Shown here piece by piece: positions 10,257 to 21,274 of a stretch of 64,000 nt of DNA (position 1 is the stretch's first letter; every line of letters starts with the position of its first letter). Below the pieces are notes generated by a model, which was not told the origin of the DNA, searched no databases, and was given only the letters and a program-made list of their open reading frames with translations. The translations under genes were made by a program, and so were the position numbers. The stretch lies in NCBI RefSeq assembly GCF_029633865.1, contig NC_079219.1:59330823-59394822 (forward strand), in the 5' to 3' direction. The DNA is from Lampris incognitus. Taxonomy: Eukaryota > Chordata > Actinopteri > Lampriformes > Lampridae.

Positions 10257-11777
10257 TGAGGAAAATTACATCCCGCAATGTCATTAAATTGCATTGCATT
10301 GCATGAGGGGGTTGGAAGCAAGAAAATGATCTCCTAGCTTGACATACTGTTTGTCGTGTATTTCTGATGCAGATTTCTCTTAAGGAAGTGGTAGGCACAG
10401 CAAAGAATACATTCTCCCACAGTAACAAGCTAGAAATCAATTTCGGGAGTTTTTGTCTTTAGTTGCCCCCTTTAATCTACTGTACTTTACCTACTCGGAG
10501 CATGGAGCCGGGACTAAAGGCCTCCTGGCTGGTTTGGAATGGGGCCATCTAACTATGTCAAGCAAATAGGCAGCATCTCCCTGGAAGAGTCTACTGGACT
10601 CTCAGTCATGCAGGGAACTGGGGCATGAAAGCCTATCAACAAGCTGCAGTACCCTGGTCTGACCAGTGAGGGGCGTTCATGGAATACGATCATGAAGAGA
10701 GATTGAGTGTCGCTCTGTTGTTGAGGAGCGTGTGAGTGAGTGAGTGAGTGAGAGAGAGAGAGAGAGCGGGAGAGAGCGAGAGGTTGGGTGATTGTGGAAG
10801 GGTTTGGGGGGCGTTGGTAAGAGGAGGAGTAAATCAAATAGAATCAGAATGGAGAGCATCCAAAAATGTGTCTAAATTGTTTATTTTCCATGAAAAGTAT
10901 GACGGAGCGAGGAAAAAAAAAAAACAGGAGAGAACTCTGGCACCCTCACACGCCGCAGCTTGAAAATGCGAGTTGCAACAACATTCAGATATGAGCGATA
11001 CGCCACATTTCCACGTGACACGGCGAGCCGAGTCTGCCAGCCTGCCAGCCTGCCTTGCATTAATGTGTGAGGGTTTACAGCAAAAGAGAGCTGGAAAGGA
11101 CATTGTCTGGCACGTCTAGACAGTTGGTTTAGAGACTGGCCAAACTTGTTTGTTCATTTTTTCCTTCTCTCTGCTTTTCTTTCTTTCCATCTCTCTCTCT
11201 TGCTCTCTTTCTTCATTAATAACCATGTGGTGTTCTGTTCCTCTGACTGCTAGTTTTTTTTATCTTTTGTTCTCTTTGCTTTGTACTCTGTAAATAGTTA
11301 TCTTCTTCCTCCATCTATTCACTCGCTCTCTCTCTTAGATAAAGAGAGCAAACAGACTCCGCCTCTTACCCCCCCCCCCCTCTGTCACACACATTCATTC
11401 TATCTCTTTTCCCTCTCCTCCATGCTCTCCCTCCCTCCCTCTCTGGTAGTGTCATTCTGTAGTGGAGATGTGGAGTGTTTTTCTGTCGCTCTGTCTGTTT
11501 TTCCAGCCTAATTCAGCTGAGGAAGGTAGGAACCAACTTTTCTATCAAATATGTGCGAGCAGGAGTGTGAGTGAGTGCTGCTGCCGGTTTGTCTACCCGT
11601 GATGGAGAGTTGCTGCGGTGCAAACGTTGCACGCTTTGTGTTCACAAGTGAGGGACGGAGATGCGTTTTCCTGTGATACGTCTCTTAATGGGTTCTGCAT
11701 GGAGTTTGGACCGCCTTGACTGGGTGCAAAACTCGGGCACACGTGGTCAAAGGACCGTATGAATGTCCCACAAATAT
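10257..11777. other. Non-coding stretch with short TGAG/GA and pyrimidine runs
   Basis: It holds a gagtgagtgag/GA run at about 10730-10785, an A-run near 10910, and CT-rich segments at 11160-11450. No gene was recognised. Confidence 0.5.
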
Positions 11778-12120
11778 GGTTATCTCTGGTACTCCAACTG
11801 CAGCTTGGGAATCCCTGAATAACAGCCACCTTACTTAACACTTAAGGAGCCCTTGGGTGTGTTTGTTTTTGGGTTTTCTGCATATAATGTCTGCACATGC
11901 GCATGCATGTGTGTGTGTCTGTCTGTCCGTTTTTGTGATCACACACATCTGGATATCTTTGGTACTCCAACTCCAGTTTGGGACTCCCCAAATAACGGCC
12001 ACCTTTCCTTACAATTCAGGAGCCCTTGGGTGTGTTTGCTTTTGTGCTTTCTGAATATAGTGTGTGTACACATACACGTATGTGTGTCTGGCTGTCTGCT
12101 TGTGTTCGCAGGCACACACA
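11778..12120 (+). repeat. Two tandem copies of a ~173-bp unit
   Basis: Copy 1 starts ggttatctctggtactcc at 11778 and copy 2 starts ggatatctttggtactcc at 11951. Both continue through ggagcccttgggtgtgtttg and a GT-rich end. Divergence is clearly visible, so this is an old local duplication. Confidence 0.7.
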
Positions 12121-13250
12121 TACAAGCTTGCATGTGGACAGGTCATCACGGCAGCACATCGGATGGACTTTGCTGGCCTGGACGTGCCAGGTGCACACTG
12201 GGGCCTGCCACAGCCCTCTCGACAAAAGAATATGAAAATAGGGCAGAAGGCAAATGCATAATAAGTTGCATAACCTCTTTCTCTTCGCCTATGTACCCAG
12301 TGACCCTCCCTCCCCCTTTCCGCCACTTATGATCCCATGGATGTGACAGCCAGAGACCCCTACCCCCTTCAAATCCTACCACGGTCACCCCCCCACCCCC
12401 ACCCCCCGAACTAAACACACACAGAATCTCTTCATAGGATGTAACTCTTCCTCTCTCTTCCTCTTGTCGCCCTACGCCACGTCCATATTAACAGATATAT
12501 CATGACTTAACATGAGTAAGATGGAGTCTGTGTGTGTGTGTGTGTGTGAAAGAGAGAGAGAGAGAGAGAGCAAGCAAGAGAGAGTGAGAGAGAGAACGAA
12601 GGACTGTTGGGGGAGAATGTACAGTTAAATGAAACGCACACATGAAGTGGACCGTCAGACTGGAGTGGGTTGATTTGAGAAACCTGAGTGGTAATTTGAT
12701 GACTCAAGCTGCCACTACTATGTGCTTGTGTGTGTTTATTTTGTGTGTGCATGAATTTTTGTGTCTTTGTGTACAGTATGTATGTGTATGTGTGTGTGTG
12801 CATGTGTGTGTGCATGCACAGGAATTTTTATTTGTGTGAGTGTGCATTTGCGTGTGCACTTGTGTTTGTGCATGTTTGCGTGTGCACTTGTAATTGCTTG
12901 TGTGTCTGTTTGTATATGTCTGTGTGTCTGCGTGTATGTGCACTTGCTCGTTTGTCTGTGTCACTCTATAGAAAATGCCCGTGCTCATGCATCACCTCCC
13001 AGTCAGTGGGGATGGCTTCATCAGCCAGCGGGCAGTTAGCTTCAGAAGCCCCGGCTGTATGTTTTCTTGGGGTAACACCAGTGACATGCGGCTTGTTCAC
13101 TCACGGCTCTCGCTGGCTTCATGGAGGCTGCATTCATGTTCTGCTCGCTGCTTCTTTCTGCGTGTCAACAGTCGTCCATAAATGAGGGAACACAGCGCTC
13201 TGCCCGACGCCACAGATTCGAGCTGGGTTTGAACAGATGGTCTGAACTAA
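12121..13250. other. Non-coding stretch rich in GT and GA microsatellites
   Basis: GT/GA runs occur at 12530-12600 and a long degenerate GT-rich segment at 12720-12960. No gene was recognised. Confidence 0.5.
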
Positions 13251-13251
13251 G

Positions 13252-13299
13252 ATGAGAGAGATACAGAGGGAGAGCAGGAAAGAGAGAGAAAGAGATAGA

Positions 13300-13395
<96 letters not shown>
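13252..13395 (+). repeat. (GAGAGT)n / (GA)n microsatellite
   Basis: GAGAGT hexamers are followed by pure GA. Its open frame of alternating Ser-Glu and Arg-Glu is a by-product. Confidence 0.9.
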
Positions 13396-13397
<2 letters not shown>

Positions 13398-13762
13398 AGG
13401 GGCCGCCCAGGGTCACTGGCCTACTGACTCTGTTTGTGGAACAATTGGGAGACAGCACGTCATAATACAGTATTAACCCAATAGCATGGCAGCATCAATA
13501 AAACCACAAAAAAATGAAAGGACTCGCTACATCGTGAACAGAGGATTTGGCGGCTGCCATGAACATGAACAGCATGTCTGTCTGGACCTGCTGGTCTTGG
13601 CAGAACTGACACATGTACCATTTACTGTCTGTCTACTGTTGCTCTACGTTTGTACTGAAGTAATACATCTTTGTGTCTTTCACACCAATGACCCCCCCCA
13701 CACACACACACACACACACATACACTGTGTCCAGGGGGTTACTGTTATTGCTTGCATGTTTG

Positions 13763-14145
13763 GATTTTTTTTTGTGGATTCCCCCCCCCCCTCTTTTTCT
13801 CCCCAATTGTACCTGGCCAATTACCCCACTCTTCCGAGCTAGTCTTGGTCTCCGCTCCACCCGCTCTGCTGATCCAGGGAGGGCTGCAGATTACCACATG
13901 CCTCCTCTGATACATGTCGCCAGCCGCTTCTTTTCCCCTGACGGTGAAGAGTTTCACCAGGGGGACGTAGCGCGCAGGAGGATCACGCTATTCCCCCCAG
14001 TCCCCCCCCCCCGAACAGGCGCCCCGACTGACCAGAGGAGGTGCTAGTGCAGTGACCAGGACACATACCCACATCCGGCTTCCCACCCACAGACACGGCC
14101 AATTGTGTCTGAAGGGGCGCCCGACCAAGCCGGAGGTAATACAGG
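13763..14145 (-). mobile_element. S2 SINE, 5'-truncated, perfect 15-bp target duplication
   Basis: TTGCTTGCATGTTTG at 13748-13762 and 14146-14160 brackets an S2 body in reverse orientation. The body stops at the gccggaggtaatacag end of the head, so most of the tRNA-like region (A box and B box) is missing while the duplication is intact. It therefore inserted in truncated form, as expected of LINE-driven target-primed reverse transcription. Confidence 0.88.
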
Positions 14146-14160
14146 TTGCTTGCATGTTTG

Positions 14161-16042
14161 TACATTCATAGCCTAAGAAAGAGGTATGAGATGAAAAACG
14201 TCGCATTGGGAAAGACCCTCCCCCATTTTTTTTTAAGGCCATTGCAGATTTTTCAAATCGCTGAGGTATACTTTAAAATAACAAATCCACATCTCAATTT
14301 GTTATTTCAAACTCTAGGGTGAGGGTTGGGTTCGGGAAAATTTCATAAAAAGGGGCATTTTCACCCACTCGACCCTAAAGATGAGAACATGTGGACATGA
14401 GAGGTGATCAACCCTCTCTCTGCAAGCAGACACGCCGGAGAAAGCACCGGACTGACGGGACTTTACCACGTCCACACGCTGGTTGTATGCGTGCTGAAGT
14501 CCACGCCCACATGCACGGTTAACGTGAGGCGTTGATGTGTCACTACACGGCCGTCCTGGATACACGAATCATTCAGGCTGTACCGCAGGCTGCATGTTTC
14601 TGTTGGGGGAACGCCGCTTCGGAAGGCTGCACTGGAATCACACCTGATGCCCCTCCAGGCTTTTCTGTCACGCCTGGATGGAGCTGAAGAGATGCTCGTT
14701 GTGCAGCGTATATCTTTAAATTAGCTAACTATCATTTGTGGAACATGGCATAACCCCACAGGTTAATCTCCTCTAATTATCATAAAATACAGGCTATGAG
14801 GCGGAAAGAGAACAGACCTCTGTTGACATGTCCTGGCCCACTCACGACAGTATATCCACATTTTTCATTACAACATGAACCCCTTTTTTCTGTATGAATT
14901 CCCAAACAATTTAAGGGTTCTCTTTAACATAATCTCTGACAAAATGAGCTAATTAAGGCTATCTGGGAGCTGCGGAGGTCAGCAGACTGCCGGGTAATGT
15001 TGTCGTTCTCACTACAAGGTCATGTGGGCCCTGCGCTCGGTGTTTACTGGCATTAATTAAGTATTAATTAGGCAGATAACTGACCTGATCCCGGGTGTGA
15101 TAAGCCATCCTTTCAGAACCTGATAAACTGCAGGAAGTGTGATAACGCTTGTCACAGCGGGAGTGTGGCGGGACTGGGGCCACTCAGAGTTTTCTGAAAG
15201 CTGCCTGCCCTGTCCCTTTTCTAGGCCCGCAGCGGGACAGTGTGCACGCAGAAAGCACACCGCCAGCATCAGTGCCCGCCGAGGACACAACCTCGAGGCA
15301 AGACGACGACGCTCTGTTTTCAGAAATCCAGCCACGTTTTTGAATTTCATTATTTCCAAGCAAAGGGATGCTGTTATGGCAGCACGGCAGAAAGCAGTCG
15401 GGCGCTTTTCCACAAATGAATCACACATCTGGCATTCGTGATACGAGAGGTCGGATCCTCGGCAAGAGACGGGAAGCCAAGGTGCTTTGCCCTGACTGTC
15501 TGTGCAACGGCAGATAAAGGCCCTGATATTGTGACTGCATGGAGAGACACTGAATTAGATCAGTTTTCAAGGACGATTGTGTGCTATGGAATGTTGGAAG
15601 AGAAACAAAACAAATATATAATTTTCTTTTTTACATTTTTTGCATGAACGTTGTGCCAGATATGCAACCATGCAAGAGTTAGCTCTCTGCTGAAAAGAGA
15701 ATAAATGAGACGACAGCATTGGCATTAGGCTGTTGTTTGCCCAGGCTCCTCGCTGCAGAATTTATTAATATATTCAAATGCTCAATATATTGTCTTTTTG
15801 TCTCTTTTTTGTGTTTTCTTTGGGGCAATTACCGCTTTTACAAATGTCCAAAAATGTCACAATACACACTCACAGTATCATGCCTCACCTGACGCTCTCA
15901 TTTACCCTGTACTGTATGTAAAATACGTACCATGGCCTTACATGGCATGCACTTCAATAAGAGCTAGATCTCCTTTCAGTACTGGACTCAGCACCATCAC
16001 TCTGACTGCAAATTAACTCAACTAAAAATACTTTGCTTAAAT
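14161..16042. other. Non-coding, largely single-copy-looking stretch
   Basis: No repeat head, array or gene frame was recognised. An AT-rich block with ttaattaagtattaattag (about 15053-15071) and nearby gataa motifs has the look of a conserved regulatory element, but this cannot be tested here. Confidence 0.45.
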
Positions 16043-16053
16043 ACTGCCATATG

Positions 16054-16712
16054 GGGGCGTGCGGGTGGCATGGCGGTCTAGCCTGTTGCCTACCAACACA
16101 AGGCTCTCCGGTTCGAATCCCCGTGTTACCTCCGGCTGGTCGGGCGTCCCTACAGACACAATGGGCCGTTTCTGCGGGTGGGAAGCCGGATGCGGGTATG
16201 TGTCCTGGTTGGTCGGGGCGCCTACTCAGGGGGGAGGGGGAACTGGGAGAAACAGCGTGATCCTCCCACGCGCTACGTCCCCCTGGTGAAACTCCTCACT
16301 GTCAGGTGAAAAGAAGCGGCTGGTGACTCCATATGTATGGGAGGAGACGTGTGGTAGTCTGCAGCAGAGCCCTAGAAAGAGAGTTGCGTCAATGAACTGC
16401 TTAGCCGAGATTTCTGGTAACTACTAAGCAATATGTTCAGATTTTTACATTTATATATAGATATATTCCCACGTGACACATATTCTATGCGCACTGTTTG
16501 GAACCCTTGACCCGCCATTGCTGTGGCCCACTGACGTATACGGAGTTGACGTAACTCTCTCTTTCTAGGGCTCTGGTCTGCAGCCCTCCCCGCATCGGCA
16601 GAGGGGGTGGAGCAGAGACCGGGACGGCTCGGAAGAGTGGGGTAATTGGCCAAGTACAATTTGGGGTAGAAAAGGGGAGGGAGGATAAATAAATAAATAA
16701 ATATAAACAAAC
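16054..16712 (+). mobile_element. S2 SINE interrupted by an hAT MITE
   Basis: The S2 head (gcgggtggcatggcggtcta) and body run to 16364 and resume at 16576. A body segment is shortened around 16210 (the cactagcgcc part is missing). Flanks ACTGCCATATG (16043-16053) and ACTGCGATATG (16713-16723) match at 10 of 11 positions. The tail is an AAAT run. Confidence 0.85.
16365..16575. mobile_element. hAT-type MITE, 211 bp, nested in an S2 SINE
   Basis: The terminal inverted repeats begin CAGAGCCCTAGAAAGAGAG on both ends and extend for about 27-29 bp with one 2-bp indel and one substitution. GTCTGCAG is duplicated exactly at 16357-16364 and 16576-16583, and uninterrupted S2 copies have a single GTCTGCAG at this place. 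An 8-bp duplication and a CAG-type terminus are the hAT signature (family knowledge). There is no coding capacity. Confidence 0.92.
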
Positions 16713-16852
16713 ACTGCGATATGTAACACAACATATCATAGTAGACGTATATGCTGTATACCAACCTGCTCAGTCAGGGCAAACTACGGCAACAACGAGG
16801 CGGCTGCATGTGCTCGGATGTGCCAACTTTCTTAACAACAAGCTACTGTATC

Positions 16853-16988
16853 CGGTTATTTTCTTGCCCGGTGCGGGATTCGATACGGAGTGTTCTGCAC
16901 CACAAGGCGACGTCGCTAACCGCTCGGCTAAAGGGTCAGACCCGTTAGCCTAGCTAGGGGCTAACGTGTCTTATTAGTAGTTTACAAT
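16853..16988 (-). mobile_element. S3 tRNA-like element, copy A of a tandem pair
   Basis: The minus strand starts attgtaaactactaataaga and contains ctttagccgagcggttagcg (A-box-like) and a tatcgaatcccgc B-box-like stretch. It is about 97% identical to the copy at 17094-17229. Confidence 0.6.
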
Positions 16989-17093
16989 CGTCACCCTCCC
17001 CGGAAGCGCGCCCTCACGCTTTGTTCTTCCCGCGCTCCGAAGACTTCTGAGGATCTGCGCACTTCCGGATCCCACCGCTGCCGCCAATGTAAG

Positions 17094-17229
17094 CGGTTAT
17101 TTTCTTGCCCGGTGCGGGATTCGATACGGGGTGTACTGCACCACAAGGCGGCGTCGCTAACCGCTCGGCTAAAGGGTCAGACCCGTTAGCCTAGCTAGGG
17201 GCTAACGGGTCTTATTAGTAGTTTACAAT
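17094..17229 (-). mobile_element. S3 tRNA-like element, copy B of a tandem pair
   Basis: Same 136-bp unit as copy A, 241 bp downstream in the same orientation, with about four substitutions visible. In this copy acccgttagcc and ggctaacgggt form a perfect 11-bp inverted pair. Confidence 0.6.
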
Positions 17230-17239
17230 AACATTCGGA

Positions 17240-17770
17240 ATTATGACGAACTGACGTGTGTACTGTCATGTCACACGGCGCAAAACGTCGTCAAACGACG
17301 CCTCCGCTCTGCCGACACGCTCAAGTCCAGACAGGCCACCGGCGGCGGAGACGCCGCCGCTAAATAAAGCTCAACAAACCGCCGCTCACCCTCCTCCTCC
17401 TCCCTCCCTCCCTTCACAGGCGTTCGGCTCGCTTCCCCCGTCACATCCCGCCGCATCTCACACGCGTTACCTGCAACCAGCCCGCTAAAAACGGCGTCGA
17501 AGCTCGGCCGCACTTGCGCGACACGGCTAAGTATGGCAACACGGCTAGCCAGCCGAGGTTCAAAGGGCACTTCCGGCGAGTAGCCCAACGCATCGCTGCC
17601 ACCTGCTGACCACCGTGGGTATCACACCCGAACATCACGGTTCTTTGCGGAGTGGAATGACCTCAGCAACCTAGCTGCAGTATGCGCGGTTCTTCTTAGA
17701 AGTAAAGCGCATATAACCGGAAATAGAGGGCCCGCGTTACGCGTGCGTCACAGGAAGTCCAGCATTATCG
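17240..17770. promoter_or_regulatory. CpG-rich island-like segment, possible promoter
   Basis: CpG is dense (ggcgcaaaacgtcgtcaaacg, ggcggcggagacgccgccgc, gcgttacgcgtgcgtc) in an otherwise CpG-poor, repeat-rich setting. ETS-like cttccgg (17569-17575) and ccggaa (17718-17723) occur in it, and another cttccgg lies just upstream at 17072-17078. It is upstream of the first visible ephb6 exon and could serve that gene or an unseen transcript on either strand. No signal-peptide exon was found here. Confidence 0.4.
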
Positions 17771-18711
17771 CGCTTAAATAAGCCAGCCACAGCCCACATG
17801 CATCTTAGCTGGGTTTTGTTTGTTTGCTTGAAGCCCGGCTGAATATTTGCCTGCCAGGTACGGCAATTAAAGGCTTGTAAAAAAAAGAAAAAAGAGGGAG
17901 GTAAAGATAAGTATTTGCTTAACCCCCGAGTGAATTTTGGCACAGTTACCAGGAAACAACACCCACTTTTCAAAGCTTCACGCCACTATGGAGGTCTCTG
18001 TTGAAGGAGTGAAGGCCTCTCTCTGCCTGCACCCCGGCTTGTTGCTGCCTGTTCAGGGAGCTCTGCACTCTCTCATCTACGCAGGCTTAAGTGCTATTTG
18101 CTCTAGCAGCACTTTCATTCAGCCTAACTGCAAGAGAAGTTTTGATAACTCCCTTTGACGTGTGCAAGCTTATTTCTGGAATCATGCTAATCCCCTCTCC
18201 TTCCTCATTCCTCCAGCATCCTCCCTCCCCCCCCCTCCCCCCCTCTGTCCCTACATATCACTCTCTCCCTGCGGTTTTTCGTAATGACGGTTCGGGGTAA
18301 GCTGTGTCCTTGGCTGACTGTCTGTGGGTGGGAGCATCTGGAGCATATTAAGAATGGGTGGAGATGGGCGAACAAGTGGACGCAAGGCAAAACAAACCCT
18401 GACCGCTGCTTACAGTACGCTCAGGCTCGCTCTGCGGGGACTTCCATCAGCACATGCCTGCCTGCATGTGTGTTTTGTCCATGCATGTTAACTGTGTGTA
18501 GGCGTGTCATCTGTGTGCAGAGGTGCGTGCGTGGATGTTCGTGTGCATAGGTATATGCATGTATGTGTGTTTTCTTTCTGTGTATATGTCATACATGTGT
18601 GTTTGCGTGTGGGTAAATGTGTTCGTGTATACGTTTATGTGTACAGCTTGTTTGGTGTCTTGATGTGAAAGTGAGTGCGTGTGCGTGTGTGCGAGCCTGC
18701 GCGTGCATGTC
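17771..18711. other. Non-coding stretch, nothing recognised
   Basis: It includes an A-run at about 17880, a CT-rich patch at 18200-18250 and a degenerate GT-rich patch at 18540-18700. Confidence 0.45.
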
Positions 18712-19680
18712 GAAGTTTATTTGTATGGCCCAAAATCACAAGGTAGTCCCGAAGGGCTCTACAATCAGTACAGTATACAACAGTATACGACAATATATGA
18801 TATACGACACCCTCTATCCTTGGACCTCAGACCCGAATGAGGAAAAACTCCACAAGAAAAACCTATCAGGAAAAAGAATATGGCAGAAACCTCAGGAAGA
18901 GCAACAGAGGAGGGATCCCTCCTCCAGGCTTGACAGACATGCAATAGGCGTCAAATGCCCAAAATACACAAAAACAACCGAATTATTATGTAACATTATA
19001 GGTTACACGGCGCGAGGTAATGCGGTAATGAGGTAATGAGGTAATACATACAGTTTAATGCATTCAATTTAGCAAATTTTCCTGTGCTGGGTAATAAAAT
19101 TGCAAAGAGAATGCAAGGCAAATCTAGTGAAAGTGGGACCCTCCAAGACAACGTCAGGAGCCCCACAGATGCAGTCAGGAGCCGGCGGGACCCCGTGCCA
19201 CAAAGCCAGCTCTGCACAGGGGGGCCCTGCAGAGAGAATAGACTCCACATGCACACAAGAGGCGAGGCAGACTTCGACAAAGCATTCACACAGAGCGAGG
19301 AAGAGGACGAGAGAAGTGACGAGAGTGACGCAGAAGTGGTCATGGCTAAAACAAAAGCAGTTTTAAAGGAGATCAGCGCAAACGATGGCATAAATCTCCA
19401 GGAGGCTGGGATTGTGTCCAAGGGAAAACAGGACGCGTCACAAACAGGCTTCGGAGTCATCAGGCGGTCGAAAGAGAGAGAGATGATCCACGGTCATCAG
19501 ACAGCCCATAAAGAAAATTTATCCTGGACAGCGAGGAAGAGCGAGAGAGAGAGAGACAGAGAGAGACAGAGAGTGAGAAAAGGGGGGGGGGGCAGGCGCA
19601 CAACACGTGCTCAGAGACACAAACAGACGGTCAGAGTGATGTGACGCAGTCAGAAAGTTTAGGAACATTGTCGTCAGCAG
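18712..19680 (+). mobile_element. Interspersed teleost repeat (aagtttatttgtatggccc family)
   Basis: The segment opens aagtttatttgtatggcccaa and contains ggaaaaactccacaagaaaa and gcaacagaggagggatccct, a sequence pattern I recognise as widely dispersed in fish genomes. Its class is not clear to me. The downstream 19084-19644 open frame (acidic, then Arg/Glu-rich) lies in its continuation and in GA microsatellite and is unlikely to be a gene. Confidence 0.5.
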
Positions 19681-19691
19681 GACAAGACCAA

Positions 19692-20052
19692 CCCAGATAG
19701 CAGACACATTTGGGCCTAATCTGGGGCACAGATTAGGCTCAGTTACGGCACTGGCAACTGTTGTGTGGGCCAGACGTGGTCCAAATGTAATGAGCCGGGC
19801 CTGACTTGGGTTACAGCACATACTATGTGGGCCAGATGTGGCCCAAATTTAATGAGCCAGGCTCGACTTGAGTTAAGGCATATGCTGTGTGGGCCAGAAG
19901 AGGCCCAAATGTTGTGACCTGTGGCTGAGCTGAGGCAGCCACACTCCCCCCCCCCCCCCCCGAGTCAACGCCGTCATTCACGGCCAGATGTGGGCCATAA
20001 GATAACTGCAGATGTGAGCCATATTTGGGCCAAAGATTCTTTACTATCTGGG
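19692..20052. mobile_element. Candidate non-autonomous DNA transposon with CCCAGATAG termini and internal subrepeats
   Basis: It begins CCCAGATAG and ends CTATCTGGG, a perfect 9-bp inverted pair 361 bp apart. Inside are about three diverged units of a 65-75-bp repeat built around gtgggccagatgtggcccaaa. No target duplication could be fixed. Confidence 0.55.
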
Positions 20053-20080
20053 AAGAGATTACTGCTAAGACCTCTAGTCA

Positions 20081-20083
<3 letters not shown>

Positions 20084-20159
<76 letters not shown>
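20084..20159 (+). repeat. (GT)n microsatellite
   Basis: About 38 uninterrupted GT units. Confidence 0.95.
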
Positions 20160-20162
<3 letters not shown>

Positions 20163-20887
20163 GAGCTGAGTGTATGTAGCATGGACAGCGTTACCATTAC
20201 GTCATGTTTGTCCTTGGCCTCGGTGTGTGTGCGAGTGACTGCCTGCCTCCAGTGTGTGGCTGTGTGAACTCTCTGCAGGTGTCTTTTGGTTGCTTGCCTC
20301 CCCAGGGAGGTGTTAAAGTACAGCACGGCCACACATCCCCGGCCTGCATTAATATTAACAATGAAATGCTCCGTTGAGTGCCAACCGCTTCGTCCCGCCT
20401 GGGGAGCGTGGCAAAGTGGTGTACATCAACTCCCAAAAAGGTGCAACATGAAAGACGGCCACAAACGCTTAGCAGCCGAGGGCGTCGGTGATCGGCCCGA
20501 CGGCACGGACAGGGAAGTGTCGGGCAGAAGGGAGGAGGCGGGCGGAGGGGGAGAGAGAGGAGAGGGTCGTTCAGCTCAAGTGAGCACTTCAGCCGGGGGT
20601 GCGTCAAACATGAATGCAGGTCACCGCTGCACCGCGGCCCCGGTCCTGTCATATGGGTGCCTACATTACTGCACCTTCCTCCTCTCATCCCGGTCGGTTT
20701 CCTGTTTCATAATCCCGTCTGGGCGGCGCAGTGGCGCAGTGGCTAGCAAGAAGGTCCTGGGTTCGAGCCCCGGGGTAGTCCAACCTTGGAGGGGAGGTCG
20801 TCCTCCGTGTGGAGTTTGCATGTTCTCCCCGAGTCTGCGTGGGTTTCCTCCCACAGTCCAAACACATGGAGGTCAGGTGACTCGGCC

Positions 20888-20893
<6 letters not shown>

Positions 20894-20945
<52 letters not shown>
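20894..20945 (+). repeat. (GT)n microsatellite inside the S1 SINE
   Basis: About 26 GT units sit at the place where other S1 copies read gtgtgaatgtgtgtgtg. Confidence 0.9.
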
Positions 20946-20946
<1 letters not shown>

Positions 20947-21038
20947 TGGCCTGGCGGCCTGTCCAGGGTGTCGCCCAATGCCTGCTGGGATAGGCTCCAG
21001 CATCCCTGCGACCCTGAGAGCAGGATAAGCGGTTCGGA

Positions 21039-21266
21039 TAATGGATGGATGGATGGATGGATGGATGGATGGATGGATGGATGGATGGATGGATGGATGG
21101 ATGGATGGATGGATGGATGGATGGGTGGATGGATGGATGATGGATGGATGGGTGGATGGATGGATGGATGGGTGGATGGATGGATGGATGGATGGATGGA
21201 TGGATGATGGATGGATGGGTGGATGGATGGATGGGTGGATGGATGGGTGGATGGATGGATGGATGG
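21039..21266 (+). repeat. (GGAT)n array with GGGT and GAT variants
   Basis: About 57 tetramers with scattered gggtggat and gatgat variants. It is the SINE-anchored tail described for 20717-21266. Confidence 0.95.
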
Positions 21267-21274
21267 ATAATCCC

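Larger units (their letters stand above)
20717..21266 (+). mobile_element. S1 SINE (tail a) ending in a (GGAT)n array, with target duplication
   Basis: The head (cagtggcgcagtggctag, ggttcgagccc) and body are interrupted by a GT expansion at 20894-20945. The tail (gcctgtccagggtgtcgcc, gctgggataggctccagc, gcggttcggataatggatgg) then runs straight into GGAT tetramers at 21039-21266. ATAATCCC at 20709-20716 and 21267-21274 brackets the whole block, so the tetranucleotide array lies inside the insertion as its 3' end. Confidence 0.78.

Noticed and set aside
17271..17588. 105-codon minus-strand frame in the CpG-rich segment
   Set aside because: No family resemblance; long frames are expected by chance in CpG-rich DNA.
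19084..19644. 186-codon frame, acidic then Arg/Glu-rich
   Set aside because: Lies in an interspersed repeat and GA microsatellite and resembles no known protein.
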